Positions 23,284 to 32,416 of a stretch of DNA of 64,000 nt are shown here, piece by piece. Numbering within the stretch: position 1 is the first letter of the stretch; every line of letters starts with the position of its first letter. The stretch spans positions 1 to 64,000 of the forward strand of contig DASCMH010000007.1 of NCBI GenBank assembly GCA_036010905.1, read 5' to 3'. This stretch comes from SMWD01 sp002729875. GTDB lineage: Bacteria > Pseudomonadota > Gammaproteobacteria > Steroidobacterales > GCA-2729495. The notes beneath the pieces are model-generated. The model was not told the origin of the DNA, did no database searches, and saw only the letters and a list, made by a program, of their open reading frames with translations. The translations under genes and the position numbers were made by a program.

Positions 23284-23887
23284 CAAATGCACCAAAACGC
23301 AAAAAATGCGCAGCCTGATCCGCCACCTTGCCCGAAAAAATCAGGCCAATATGATTGACCGGCAAAACAAGATGCTCGGTTATTCCCGGCAGTTGCGTCT
23401 CCCGCACTGACACGACGCCATCATGCGGGGACTCAAGTTTCCCGACGATCGCCCCGAGACCAAGCCCGACGGAACCGGCAATAACTCCGATCTCCCGGTC
23501 ACCATCAACCGAGATCAGCGGTTGCTCCAGAACCCCGTCTCGCAAGGTACGTCCGACTATCTTGCGCCCCAGGCGCCACCTCGACAGACGGCGAGCCGCA
23601 GAAGAATCTACCAGCGGTGAACCCAGACAAACAATTCGCCCAACCCGATCGGTGGGGAACACATTCAGCATTTGTAACGCCAACACACCGCCAAGGCTAT
23701 GCCCGACGAGATGCACGTAATCCGCATCGATCTCATCGATACAGCGCCGCAACCGGCGCGCATTCTCCGGCAAAGCCCGGGTTACCGTGCGATAGGAAAA
23801 GGTCTTTGCGGGACTTTCACAGCGTTGCGCGAGGCGCTTGCACAACATACCGAGCGGCAGACCGTGCATCCACAGACCATGGATCAC
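23276..23887 (-). CDS. Lipase-like alpha/beta hydrolase
   Basis: 203 residues. The fold is recognised from VHLVGHSLGGVLALQ, the nucleophile elbow with Ser in GHSLG, and the oxyanion-loop HG in VIHGLWMHG. The Asp is probably in the SVDGDREIG or DGVVSV region and the final His in LVLPVNHIGLIF. It resembles PGAP1/lipase-type esterases of unknown substrate. The first start codon is GTG 23887, directly preceding IHGLW, and no good ribosome-binding site is seen. It may be translationally coupled to aspS, whose stop codon is 24 bases upstream. Confidence 0.78.
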   Translation of the reverse strand: MIHGLWMHGLPLGMLCKRLAQRCESPAKTFSYRTVTRALPENARRLRRCIDEIDADYVHLVGHSLGGVLALQMLNVFPTDRVGRIVCLGSPLVDSSAARRLSRWRLGRKIVGRTLRDGVLEQPLISVDGDREIGVIAGSVGLGLGAIVGKLESPHDGVVSVRETQLPGITEHLVLPVNHIGLIFSGKVADQAAHFLRFGAFGF

Positions 23888-23910
23888 GACAATTGCAGAT
23901 GAGGATGCGC

Positions 23911-25686
23911 TCAGGCCGGTTTCTCTTTGTTACGCACGCGAATACCGGTCTCACGTAATTGCTCGCTGGCAACGGAACCGGGCGCTTCAGTCAGCAGGCA
24001 ACTGGCTGTCTGCGTTTTCGGGAATGCGATGACATCACGGATACTCTGTGCACCAACCATCAACATGACGAGTCGATCGAGGCCAAAGGCGATTCCTCCG
24101 TGTGGCGGGCAACCATATTGCAACGCCTTGAGCAGGAAGCCGAACTTGTTTTCCGCTTCCTCTGCCGAAATGCCGAGGATGCGGAATACGGCCTGCTGCA
24201 TTTCACTGGAATGAATTCGAATCGAACCGCCGCCGATCTCCGAACCATTCAGCACCATGTCGTAAGCACGTGACAGTGCATTGCCGGGATCGGCCTCAAG
24301 CGCGGCGACCGAATCGAGACCCGGCGCCGTAAACGGATGATGCAACGCGTTCCAGCGATTCGCCTTGTCGTCCCACGCAAACATTGGAAAATCAATTACC
24401 CACAGCGGCCGCCAGCCGGCTTCGAGCAGACCCAAATCTTCGCCTAACCGGTTGCGCAGCGCACCGAGTGAATCGTTGACGATGGCCGCCTTGTCGGCGC
24501 CGAAAAATACCAGGTCGCCATCGGCCAGTGCCAGACGTGAGACGATGCCGGTAATGGTCTCATCCGGTAAAAATTTAAGAATCGGCGATTGCAGGCCGTC
24601 ACGTCCATCGGCAACAGAGTTAACCTTGATATACGCAAGTCCCTTGGCGCCATGCTGCCCGACATAGTCCGTATAGGTGTCAATCTGCTTGCGCGTCATA
24701 CTGCTGCCGCCGGGTATTTTCAGTGCCGCAACCCTGCCCTGCGAATCTGCGGCAGGGCCGGCGAAAACCTTGAACTCGACGTCGGCCATCAGATCACCGC
24801 ATTCCACCAGTTCAAGTGGAATGCGCAGGTCCGGACGATCATTACCGTAGCGTTGCATACATTCGGCATAGCTCATCTGTGGGAACGGATCCGGCAACTC
24901 CACCCCCAGCACGGTCTTAAACAGGCTACGAATCAGCGACTCCATCAACCGCATGATGTCGGCCTCTTCTATAAACGACATCTCTACATCAAGCTGGGTG
25001 AATTCAGGCTGCCGGTCGGCGCGCAGGTCTTCGTCACGAAAACAGCGTGCAATCTGATAATAACGATCAAAGCCGGACACCATTAACAACTGCTTGAACA
25101 ACTGTGGCGACTGCGGCAAGGCGAAAAATTCACCCGGATGGGTCCGGCTCGGCACGATGTAGTCGCGAGCCCCTTCCGGTGTCGCACGGGTCAGGATCGG
25201 CGTTTCGATATCGATAAAACCGTTATCATCCATGAAACGACGTAATGTCTGCGTCACACGATGACGCATACGCAGTCGTGCGGCCACCTCTTCACGCCTG
25301 AGATCAAGATAGCGATAGCGCAGACGGATGTCTTCATGCGCATTCTCGTCATGATGAAACGGCGGGGTTTGCGACTCGTTTAATACGGCAAGATCGGTGG
25401 CGAGAACCTCAACCTGACCGGTCGGCAGATTTGGATTAACCGTTCCCTCCGGGCGCGGGCGGACCGTACCCTTGATCTGCAGCACATATTCACCGCGGAT
25501 ACGCTCGGCGACGGCAAATATCTCCGCCCTGTCCGGATCAAAGACCACCTGCAGCAGGCCTTCGCGATCGCGCAGATCGATAAATATTACCCCGCCATGA
25601 TCCCGCCGGCGATGTACCCAGCCGGCCACCTCAACGGTCTGGCCTACGGCCTCAGCATTAATTTCACCACAGTAATGGGTTCGCAT
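23911..25686 (-). CDS. aspS: Aspartyl-tRNA synthetase
   Basis: 591 residues of the bacterial type. It charges tRNA-Asp, and possibly tRNA-Asn, since no gatCAB or asnS is visible here to decide. The N-terminal OB anticodon domain starts MRTHYCGEINAEAVGQTV, the catalytic motif 2 region is FRDEDLRADRQPEFTQLD, the GAD insertion domain follows, and motif 3 is GGIAFGLDRLVMLM. Typical length and order; nothing odd. Confidence 0.98.
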   Translation of the reverse strand: MRTHYCGEINAEAVGQTVEVAGWVHRRRDHGGVIFIDLRDREGLLQVVFDPDRAEIFAVAERIRGEYVLQIKGTVRPRPEGTVNPNLPTGQVEVLATDLAVLNESQTPPFHHDENAHEDIRLRYRYLDLRREEVAARLRMRHRVTQTLRRFMDDNGFIDIETPILTRATPEGARDYIVPSRTHPGEFFALPQSPQLFKQLLMVSGFDRYYQIARCFRDEDLRADRQPEFTQLDVEMSFIEEADIMRLMESLIRSLFKTVLGVELPDPFPQMSYAECMQRYGNDRPDLRIPLELVECGDLMADVEFKVFAGPAADSQGRVAALKIPGGSSMTRKQIDTYTDYVGQHGAKGLAYIKVNSVADGRDGLQSPILKFLPDETITGIVSRLALADGDLVFFGADKAAIVNDSLGALRNRLGEDLGLLEAGWRPLWVIDFPMFAWDDKANRWNALHHPFTAPGLDSVAALEADPGNALSRAYDMVLNGSEIGGGSIRIHSSEMQQAVFRILGISAEEAENKFGFLLKALQYGCPPHGGIAFGLDRLVMLMVGAQSIRDVIAFPKTQTASCLLTEAPGSVASEQLRETGIRVRNKEKPA

Positions 25687-25793
25687 GGATCGGGACCTTG
25701 TACTATCTGCTTATATTAGGGGCGCAGGATGATAACCGGAATTCGCGCTGCCGTCGCCCCGCCTGGCCTGCAGATGGCCACGACAGGCTCAGA

Positions 25794-26438
25794 TCAGGTT
25801 GCCGCCGGGTGATCGTCCGCTTCGAGCGCATGTTTTTCGCGGACCCACGGCGGCACAACCACACCCAGGGAAACGATCATTTTCAGTGCCGATTCAATAT
25901 CCATATCCAGTTCGATCGTATCCTCGACCGGTACCATAATAATGAATCCAGAGGTCGGATTTGGAGTTGTCGGCACAAAAACACAAATCATGTCGGCGCT
26001 GGTCCTGGCCTGGATTTCAGCCAGTTCCGTCGAGGTCTGGAAACACAGGCTATAGACACCTTTGCGCGGATACTCGATCAACAGCACCTTCTTAAAGGCC
26101 TGGCTGGTATTGGTAAACAAAACCTCGGCGAAGTTTTTTGAGGCGGAATAGATCGACCGGACCAGCGGGATTCTGTTCAACAAGCGCTCGGAAGCACTGA
26201 CAAATCGCTTACCGATGAAATTTGCCACCAGCATCCCGGTCAGCAACAAAACAATAATTGACAACAAGATACCGAGACCCGGAATCTTTATACCGAGCAA
26301 ATGCTCGGGCTGGTAGGCCAACGGCAGCAGTAACAACGTCCGATCCATGAGCCCGATGACCAGGTTCAGAACGAATAACGTGAATCCGATCGGTATCCAG
26401 ACAAGCAAACCAGCGATGAGATAACGGCGAAAATGCAT
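25794..26438 (-). CDS. DUF502 family membrane protein
   Basis: 214 residues with two N-terminal transmembrane helices (about 4-30 and 52-75), then a soluble domain with the family patterns NRIPLVRSIYSASKNF and FVPTTPNPTSGFIIMVP, and a hydrophobic C-terminal region (LKMIVSLGVVVPP). DUF502 proteins are common in proteobacteria and plants; their role is unknown. The gene sits between fmdB and aspS, a frequent arrangement, 107 bases before aspS. Confidence 0.93.
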   Translation of the reverse strand: MHFRRYLIAGLLVWIPIGFTLFVLNLVIGLMDRTLLLLPLAYQPEHLLGIKIPGLGILLSIIVLLLTGMLVANFIGKRFVSASERLLNRIPLVRSIYSASKNFAEVLFTNTSQAFKKVLLIEYPRKGVYSLCFQTSTELAEIQARTSADMICVFVPTTPNPTSGFIIMVPVEDTIELDMDIESALKMIVSLGVVVPPWVREKHALEADDHPAAT

Positions 26439-26471
26439 AAGAGGGATTATATTGGTTAAATGAACGGTCTG

Positions 26472-26867
26472 TCAGTCCGTCTTGGCGCCGGGCGACCCTG
26501 ATTTTCCTGTGCTGCCGGAGCCGGATTTTCCGCCCGCAGACTGGCCCTTGTCGGCCGGCTTCTTGTTGTTCTTGTCCTGCTTGTCCTGTTTGTCCTGTTT
26601 GTCCTGCTTGTCCTGCTTGTCCTGCTTGTCTTTCGGGTCCTTTTGCGACTCACCGGACGAGTCACCAGCCAGGTTGCGCTGATTGTCCTGCTTGAAATCG
26701 GTCTCGTACCAGCCACCACCCTTGAGGCGGAAATTAGGTGCAGACAGCAACTTTTTCAGCTCGGGCTCGCCACATTGCGGACAATCCACGAGAGGGATCG
26801 CCCCCATCTTCTGCAGCACTTCAAAATCATGCCCGCAAGACTTACAGGCATACTCATAAATTGGCAT
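26472..26867 (-). CDS. FmdB-family zinc-ribbon regulatory protein with KQD repeat
   Basis: 131 residues. The first 45 residues are a canonical FmdB zinc ribbon (MPIYEYACKSCGHDFEVLQK, then CPQCG), with the four zinc-binding Cys in CxxC pairs. The rest is a low-complexity tail of Lys-Gln-Asp units, then Lys/Ser/Gly. The tail repeats come from a 9-bp DNA repeat (26572-26634) and could vary in copy number. The start at 26867 is used because the zinc-ribbon signature begins there; a longer open frame upstream is not conserved. The function is unknown, possibly RNA-related. Confidence 0.9.
   Translation of the reverse strand: MPIYEYACKSCGHDFEVLQKMGAIPLVDCPQCGEPELKKLLSAPNFRLKGGGWYETDFKQDNQRNLAGDSSGESQKDPKDKQDKQDKQDKQDKQDKQDKNNKKPADKGQSAGGKSGSGSTGKSGSPGAKTD
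26572..26634. repeat. 9-bp tandem repeat (minisatellite)
   Basis: Six near-identical copies of TTGTCCTG(C/T), plus a partial seventh that begins TTGTC, lie in phase with the fmdB reading frame. The unit length keeps the frame, so slippage would change only the number of Lys-Gln-Asp units. Confidence 0.9.
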
Positions 26868-27033
26868 CTGAAACTCCGAAAAAATATTATTTTTTAAACC
26901 GTAGCCTGACCCACACATGTCCGGGATAAATTCTCTACCCCCGGCCATAGCAGCTTCAACCGAGATAATCCCCTCGTCGCCTACCTTGTACAGCATATGA
27001 TTGCGACACGAATACCAGTTCTTTTATCCCCGA

Positions 27034-29625
27034 CTAGGCCGCGGCCAGCTTTCCAGTGCGAATAACGATCATATCGTCCTCGACAGTGACCGTCACCGTA
27101 TCACCGGGAGCAAGACTGCCGCGCAGAATCTCATCCGCGAGGGGATTCTCGATGCGCTGCTGAATGGCCCGCTTCAGCGGTCGAGCACCGTAAACCGGAT
27201 CGTAACCAGCTTCGGCCAGCTTGGCCACTGCCGGGGCAGCCAATTCCAGGCGCATATCGCGGGCGGCCAGCCGGCGAGCCAAGTATTGCAACTGGATTTC
27301 TATGATCGCACCAATCTGCGTCTGCGTCAGCGGATGAAACACCACCATGTCATCAATCCGGTTCAGAAACTCAGGGCGAAAATGCTGGCCTACAGTTTCC
27401 AGTACTGCGGTCTTGATGGCCGCGTAATTCTCATCACCGGCCAACTCCTGAATGTGTTCCGAACCAAGGTTCGACGTCATGATGAGCACCGTATTACGAA
27501 AATCAACGGTTCGACCATGCCCGTCGGTAAGCCGGCCGTCATCGAGGACCTGCAGCAATACATTGAAAACATCGGGATGGGCTTTCTCAATCTCATCCAG
27601 AAGCACCACCGAGTAGGGGCGACGCCGGACGGCCTCAGTCAGGTAACCGCCCTCTTCGTAACCCACATAGCCCGGCGGTGCGCCAATCAACCTCGCGACC
27701 GAATGCTTCTCCATGAATTCGGACATGTCGATGCGGATCAGCGCCTCCTCGGCATCAAACAGGAACTGTGCAAGTGCTTTGGTCAACTCGGTCTTGCCCA
27801 CTCCGGTCGGGCCGAGAAACAGAAATGAGCCGTTCGGGCGAGTCGGGTCGGCCAGCCCGGCACGCGAGCGACGTATCGCACTCGATACGGCAACCACAGC
27901 TTCGTCCTGGCCGACAACCCGCGTATGCAACACTTCTTCCATGTGCAGCAACTTGTCCTGCTCACCTTCGAGCATTTTACCAACCGGTATACCCGTCCAC
28001 TTGGAGACAATCTCGGCAACCTCAGCCTCGCTGACCCGATTACGCAATAACCGGTTGTCCTGCTGCTCATGTTCGCCGGCCTCAGTAAGCTGACGTTCAA
28101 GTTCCGGTATCCGCCCATATTGCAATTCCGACATGCGCTGCAAATCCTGTGCACGATGCGCGGTTTCAAGTTCACCGCGGGCCCGCTCAAGTTCTTCCTT
28201 TATATGCGTCGCACCCTGCATCGCGGCCTTTTCTCCCTTCCAGATCTCGTCAAGATCCGCAAATTCCACTTCAAGGCCCGTCAATTGTTCTTCAAGATCA
28301 GTCAGTCGCTTCTTCGATGCATCATCGGACTCCTTGTTCAATGCCTCACGCTCAATTTTCAGCTGGATGATGCGACGTTCGAGGCGATCCATTGACTCCG
28401 GTTTGGAATCAATTTCCATGCGGATACGGGACCCGGCTTCATCAATAAGGTCGATGGCTTTATCGGGTAATTGCCGGTCAGAAATATACCGGTGCGACAG
28501 TGTTGCCGCGGCAACAATGGCCGGATCGGTTATTTCGACACCGTGGTGAACCTCGTAACGTTCCTTCAAACCACGCAGGATTGCAATCGTATCCTCCACC
28601 GTCGGTTCCTCGATCAATACCTTCTGAAAACGCCGCTCCAATGCCGCATCCTTCTCGATATTCTGCCGATACTCATCGAGTGTCGTCGCACCGACACAAT
28701 GCAATTCACCACGCGCAAGCGCCGGCTTCAGCATGTTGCCGGCATCCATCGCACCTTCGGCTTTACCGGCACCAACCACCGTGTGTATTTCATCGATGAA
28801 CAGGATGACCTGGCCTTCCTGTCTCGACAAATCACTGAGCACCGCCTTCAGACGTTCTTCAAACTCACCGCGAAACTTTGCCCCGGCAATCAGGGCACCG
28901 AGATCGAGACTCAGAATTCGCTTGTTACGAATGCCTTCAGGGACCTCACTGTTGATGATGCGTTGCGCAAGGCCCTCAACGATAGCGGTTTTACCGACAC
29001 CGGGTTCACCAATCAGCACCGGATTATTCTTGGTACGCCGCTGCAGGATCTGGATCGTACGTCTTATTTCATCATCCCGTCCGATGATCGGATCAAGTTT
29101 GCCCTGCTCGGCCTGCTCGGTCAGGTCGATCGTGTATTTCTCAAGAGCCTGGCGTGTGTCTTCGGCATTCTGATCGTCAACCGACTGACCGCCGCGCAGG
29201 TCGTCAATTGCCGCTTCAACTGCACCCCGAACCACGCCGGCTTCGGCAAGAATGCTGCCGACCTGGCTCTTGTCATCACAGGCCGCCAGAACAAATAATT
29301 CACTTGAAATAAACTGGTCGGAACGATCCTGCGAGAGTTTGTCGCAAATATTCAACAACCGCCCCAGATCGTTTGACAGGTGTACTTCACCAGCCGTACC
29401 TTCAACCTGCGCCAACTGGTCAAGCGCTTCGCCGAGGCGAGAGCGCAATAAATTCACCTTTCCGCCTGCCTTGGTCAACAGGTGCCGAACCGTCCCGCCC
29501 TGCTGATCGAGCAGCGCCGACATCAGGTGCGCCGGTTCTATGAACTGGTGTCCCCGACCCACAGCAAGCGACTGCGCATCGCTGAGCGCAAGCTGAAATT
29601 TACTGGTCAGTTTTTCCTGTCGCAT
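27034..29625 (-). CDS. clpB: Protein disaggregase ClpB
   Basis: 863 residues. ClpB works with DnaK to solubilise aggregates after heat shock. Order: N-terminal domain, AAA1 with Walker A GEPGVGKT and Walker B ILFIDEIHTV, a coiled-coil middle domain (about residues 400-530), then AAA2 with Walker A GPTGVGKT, LLDEIEKAHPDV and the sensor-2 region GARPLKR. It is preceded by a heat-shock promoter at 29664-29690 and GGGAG before the ATG. It stands behind rluD-pgeF, as in E. coli. Confidence 0.98.
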   Translation of the reverse strand: MRQEKLTSKFQLALSDAQSLAVGRGHQFIEPAHLMSALLDQQGGTVRHLLTKAGGKVNLLRSRLGEALDQLAQVEGTAGEVHLSNDLGRLLNICDKLSQDRSDQFISSELFVLAACDDKSQVGSILAEAGVVRGAVEAAIDDLRGGQSVDDQNAEDTRQALEKYTIDLTEQAEQGKLDPIIGRDDEIRRTIQILQRRTKNNPVLIGEPGVGKTAIVEGLAQRIINSEVPEGIRNKRILSLDLGALIAGAKFRGEFEERLKAVLSDLSRQEGQVILFIDEIHTVVGAGKAEGAMDAGNMLKPALARGELHCVGATTLDEYRQNIEKDAALERRFQKVLIEEPTVEDTIAILRGLKERYEVHHGVEITDPAIVAAATLSHRYISDRQLPDKAIDLIDEAGSRIRMEIDSKPESMDRLERRIIQLKIEREALNKESDDASKKRLTDLEEQLTGLEVEFADLDEIWKGEKAAMQGATHIKEELERARGELETAHRAQDLQRMSELQYGRIPELERQLTEAGEHEQQDNRLLRNRVSEAEVAEIVSKWTGIPVGKMLEGEQDKLLHMEEVLHTRVVGQDEAVVAVSSAIRRSRAGLADPTRPNGSFLFLGPTGVGKTELTKALAQFLFDAEEALIRIDMSEFMEKHSVARLIGAPPGYVGYEEGGYLTEAVRRRPYSVVLLDEIEKAHPDVFNVLLQVLDDGRLTDGHGRTVDFRNTVLIMTSNLGSEHIQELAGDENYAAIKTAVLETVGQHFRPEFLNRIDDMVVFHPLTQTQIGAIIEIQLQYLARRLAARDMRLELAAPAVAKLAEAGYDPVYGARPLKRAIQQRIENPLADEILRGSLAPGDTVTVTVEDDMIVIRTGKLAAA

Positions 29626-29663
29626 GGGCGGTGTACTCCCTTTAAAGCGCCGTCATTGTTGAA

Positions 29664-29690
29664 ATATGGGGGCAACCCGGCAAAATTCAA
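29664..29690 (-). promoter_or_regulatory. Sigma-32 heat-shock promoter of clpB
   Basis: Read on the minus strand, TTGAAT (29690-29685), 13 bases, then CCCCATAT (29671-29664) match the sigma-32 consensus (CTTGAA-N13-15-CCCCATnT) almost perfectly. The clpB ATG follows about 38 bases after the -10 element. It overlaps neither neighbour. Confidence 0.9.
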
Positions 29691-29723
29691 TCTACCCCGG
29701 CCTATGCTTGGTGTTGCTTGCGG

Positions 29724-30479
29724 CTAATCGCGCCAAATCAGTGTTGCCTGACGACCGCAGACCCCATCACGTCGATAAGAGAAAAATCGATCCGGTTGCG
29801 CGCTGGTACATAATCCCCCGCCAAAAACTGCGCCAACACCACTGGCCGCAAGACGCTGTCTTGCCAGTGCATACAAATCCAATTGCCCGTGCTGCCGGTC
29901 TATTGGCATCAATGCGGCTTTATCATCATCCCGTAGCGCCGTCATGACTGTGGTATCGATCTCGTAGGCCAGGGGCCCGATTGCCGGACCCAACCAGACG
30001 ATTATTTCAGCGGGCCGCACCCCGCGAGCAGCAAATGCCGTGACCATATTTTCGAGAATACCGGTGACCAGACCGCGCCACCCGCCATGTGCGCACGCAA
30101 CGTGCCGACCGCCGCGATCAGTGAACAACACGGGCAGACAGTCGGCCGTCATAATCGCGCAGACCACCCCGGCAGCCGACGTAATCGATGCATCGGCAGC
30201 CACTGATTCGGTCATCGAGGAAGTCACCAACTCGGCATCGATTACCTCGGCGCCGTGCACCTGATCGAGCCAGCACGGTACTGCGGTAATACCCAGACTC
30301 TGAGCTAACGCCTGCCGATTTTGCTCAACGGCCTGCGGATCGTCACCAACATGCGCAGCAAGATTTAACGATGCATAAGGACTGTTGCTAAAGCCACCAA
30401 CCCGGGTTGTACTCACCGCATGCACCGTCGCCGGGGCGGGCCAGTCGGGCCTGATCAGTTCGAGATCGGTTGCGGCCAT
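29724..30479 (-). CDS. pgeF: Peptidoglycan editing factor PgeF (YfiH)
   Basis: 251 residues of the laccase-like YfiH family, which cleaves mis-incorporated L-Ser from cell-wall precursors. The zinc/copper-site residues are visible in DQVHGAEV, TADCLPVLF and HGGWRG, and a late Cys/Arg region CGRQATLIW closes the protein. The start is taken at ATG 30479, overlapping the rluD end by 25 bases; a GTG or ATG a few codons upstream (30494) cannot be excluded. Same operon order as E. coli rluD-yfiH-clpB. Confidence 0.93.
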   Translation of the reverse strand: MAATDLELIRPDWPAPATVHAVSTTRVGGFSNSPYASLNLAAHVGDDPQAVEQNRQALAQSLGITAVPCWLDQVHGAEVIDAELVTSSMTESVAADASITSAAGVVCAIMTADCLPVLFTDRGGRHVACAHGGWRGLVTGILENMVTAFAARGVRPAEIIVWLGPAIGPLAYEIDTTVMTALRDDDKAALMPIDRQHGQLDLYALARQRLAASGVGAVFGGGLCTSAQPDRFFSYRRDGVCGRQATLIWRD

Positions 30480-31462
30480 GTCATCCGATCCCAATCGGCA
30501 GCATCACGAGTCTCGGCAGCGACATCGTCAGCCAGTACCGACAGCAGATTGCTGAAATCGCCGGGCAGCGGTGCATGACACTCAATTGTTTTATCGGCCA
30601 GCGGATGCCGGAAGGTAAGTCTGCTCGCATGGAGAGCCTGGCGAGTCAAGCCACGCAAAGCGGTCGCCAGTGGCGGCGAGGTGCCCGCCGGGATTTTCAA
30701 GCGGCCGGCATAAGTCGGGTCGCCAACAAGCGCATGTCGCAGGTGCGCCATATGCACGCGTATCTGGTGCGTGCGGCCCGTCTCCAGGCGCAGGGCGAGA
30801 AAGGTGTGGTTTGCGAATCGCGCCAGAACGCGATAGTGCGTGACGGCGGGTTTGCCCTTGTCGGTTACAGCCATTCGTGTGCGCTGCGTTGCATGCCGTC
30901 CGATCGGCGCCTCAACATGTCCGCCGGCCGTTACCCGACCGGTGCAAACAGCCCGGTATTCACGCGTGATAGCCCGCTGCTGCAAATCCCGAACCAGGTG
31001 CGTATGCGCCGGCAAGGTTTTTGCCACCAGCAGTAAACCACTCGTATTCTTGTCCAGACGATGCAGAATTCCACAGCGGGGCAGATTCGCAAGATCGGGC
31101 GCATGGTGCAGCAAACCATTCAGCAAGGTACCGGATGGATTGCCTGCGCCGGGATGCACCACGAGTCCGACGGGTTTGTTAATGACCAGTACCGCATCAT
31201 CCTCGAATACGCTTTCAAGACCGATTGGCTCGGGCCGAGACCTCTCCTGAACCTCAATGATGGCATTGACATTGATACACTGTCCGACCCGGACCTTGGA
31301 GCGCGGCATCACGCTGGCACCGTCAACAGTCACCTCACCGGCCAGAATCCACTCCTTCAGGCGCGACCGGGAATAATCCGGCAATAAAACCGCCAACGCC
31401 TGATCCAGTCGTTTGCCCGCCAGATCCACGGGAATCGTCAGGTTATATTGTGTCATTTCCAT
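30455..31462 (-). CDS. rluD: 23S rRNA pseudouridine synthase RluD
   Basis: 335 residues. It converts three uridines of helix 69 in 23S rRNA to pseudouridine. An S4 RNA-binding domain occupies residues about 15-75 (RLDQALAVLLPDYSRSRLK), and the catalytic Asp is in GILHRLDKNTSG. VVHPGAGN and LETGRTHQIRVH are further family motifs. Divergent from bamD, as usual. Confidence 0.95.
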   Translation of the reverse strand: MEMTQYNLTIPVDLAGKRLDQALAVLLPDYSRSRLKEWILAGEVTVDGASVMPRSKVRVGQCINVNAIIEVQERSRPEPIGLESVFEDDAVLVINKPVGLVVHPGAGNPSGTLLNGLLHHAPDLANLPRCGILHRLDKNTSGLLLVAKTLPAHTHLVRDLQQRAITREYRAVCTGRVTAGGHVEAPIGRHATQRTRMAVTDKGKPAVTHYRVLARFANHTFLALRLETGRTHQIRVHMAHLRHALVGDPTYAGRLKIPAGTSPPLATALRGLTRQALHASRLTFRHPLADKTIECHAPLPGDFSNLLSVLADDVAAETRDAADWDRMTWPQPISN

Positions 31463-31562
31463 ATAGTTCGCAGGCCATTGAAGTTACCGGCGGTCGATAT
31501 CTTAGAGTTTACGGTATACTCCGGCGTTTGGCGCGCTACCCGATCATGTCATTTTGAGTGCA

Positions 31563-32375
31563 ATGAACCCCACAATTATCGTCTCTACGCCTATTGCCAC
31601 ACGCCGGCCCTCGTGGCGACTCGCTCTCGTGTGCCTGCTCACGCTGGTTGCAGTCGGTTGCGCCAAGGACACACGCGAACTGCGATCAGGGGCTGAGGAA
31701 TTATTCACCCGCGGCACGAAAGCAATGAACTCGAAAAACTTTCGTAATGCGATCAGTTACTACGAAGGACTGGAGGCGCGTTTCCCGTTCAGCAACCAGG
31801 CCAAGCAGGCACAATTAAACCTGATTTACTGCTACTACAAAAATGGTGAACCGGACTCGGCGATCGATGCCGCCACACAGTTTGAACGGGAGAATCCGAC
31901 TCATCCGCGCGTTGACTACGCCCTTTACATACGCGGCCTTGCAAACTTCTCGACGCAACACAAGGGCTACCATCGCCTGTTCGGCATCGATCTGGCAAAA
32001 CGTCCGCCGGTGCTTGCCCGGGAATCTTTTGCCACCTTTTCGCGCTTGCTGCAACGCTACCCGGACAGCATTTATACCCATGACGCCCGACAACGCCTGA
32101 TTTTCTTGCGTAACCGCCTCGCCAAACATGAAAACTATGTTGCCGACTATTACTTCAGACGCGGCTCCTACGTCGCTGCATTGAACCGCGCCAAGTCAAC
32201 GCTGGAAAATTATGATGGCGCGCCAGCTGTTGCCGATTCTTTATATATGATTATTGGCGCTTACGAAAAACTTGGCATGCAGGATCTCGCTGCCGAGAGC
32301 CGCCGCACACTGGCTGAAAATTACCCGGATGCCCGTAAACCCGAAGTCGTCAAGAAGCGATTCTTTTTCTTCTGA
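31563..32375 (+). CDS. bamD: Outer membrane assembly lipoprotein BamD
   Basis: 270 residues from ATG 31563; a TTG 9 bases upstream is less likely. It is part of the BamABCDE complex that inserts beta-barrel proteins. The signal peptide ends in a lipobox (LVAVGC), giving a lipidated Cys. Five tetratricopeptide-like repeats follow, with the family strings AISYYEGLEARFPFSNQAKQ and YPDSIYTHDARQR. The divergent promoter region with rluD contains TATACT at 31515-31520 as a possible -10 box. Confidence 0.94.
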   Translation: MNPTIIVSTPIATRRPSWRLALVCLLTLVAVGCAKDTRELRSGAEELFTRGTKAMNSKNFRNAISYYEGLEARFPFSNQAKQAQLNLIYCYYKNGEPDSAIDAATQFERENPTHPRVDYALYIRGLANFSTQHKGYHRLFGIDLAKRPPVLARESFATFSRLLQRYPDSIYTHDARQRLIFLRNRLAKHENYVADYYFRRGSYVAALNRAKSTLENYDGAPAVADSLYMIIGAYEKLGMQDLAAESRRTLAENYPDARKPEVVKKRFFFF

Positions 32376-32416
32376 CCGCGTGTCCTCCTCGCTCAGGGAG
32401 ACGTGCTCCGCTCCGG

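Noticed and set aside
26572..26634. Possible CRISPR-like array
   Set aside because: The repeats are 9 bp, directly adjacent, without spacers, and encode an in-frame tail.
28471..29298. 275-residue open frame opposite clpB
   Set aside because: Antisense to conserved clpB, and no ribosome site or family motif.
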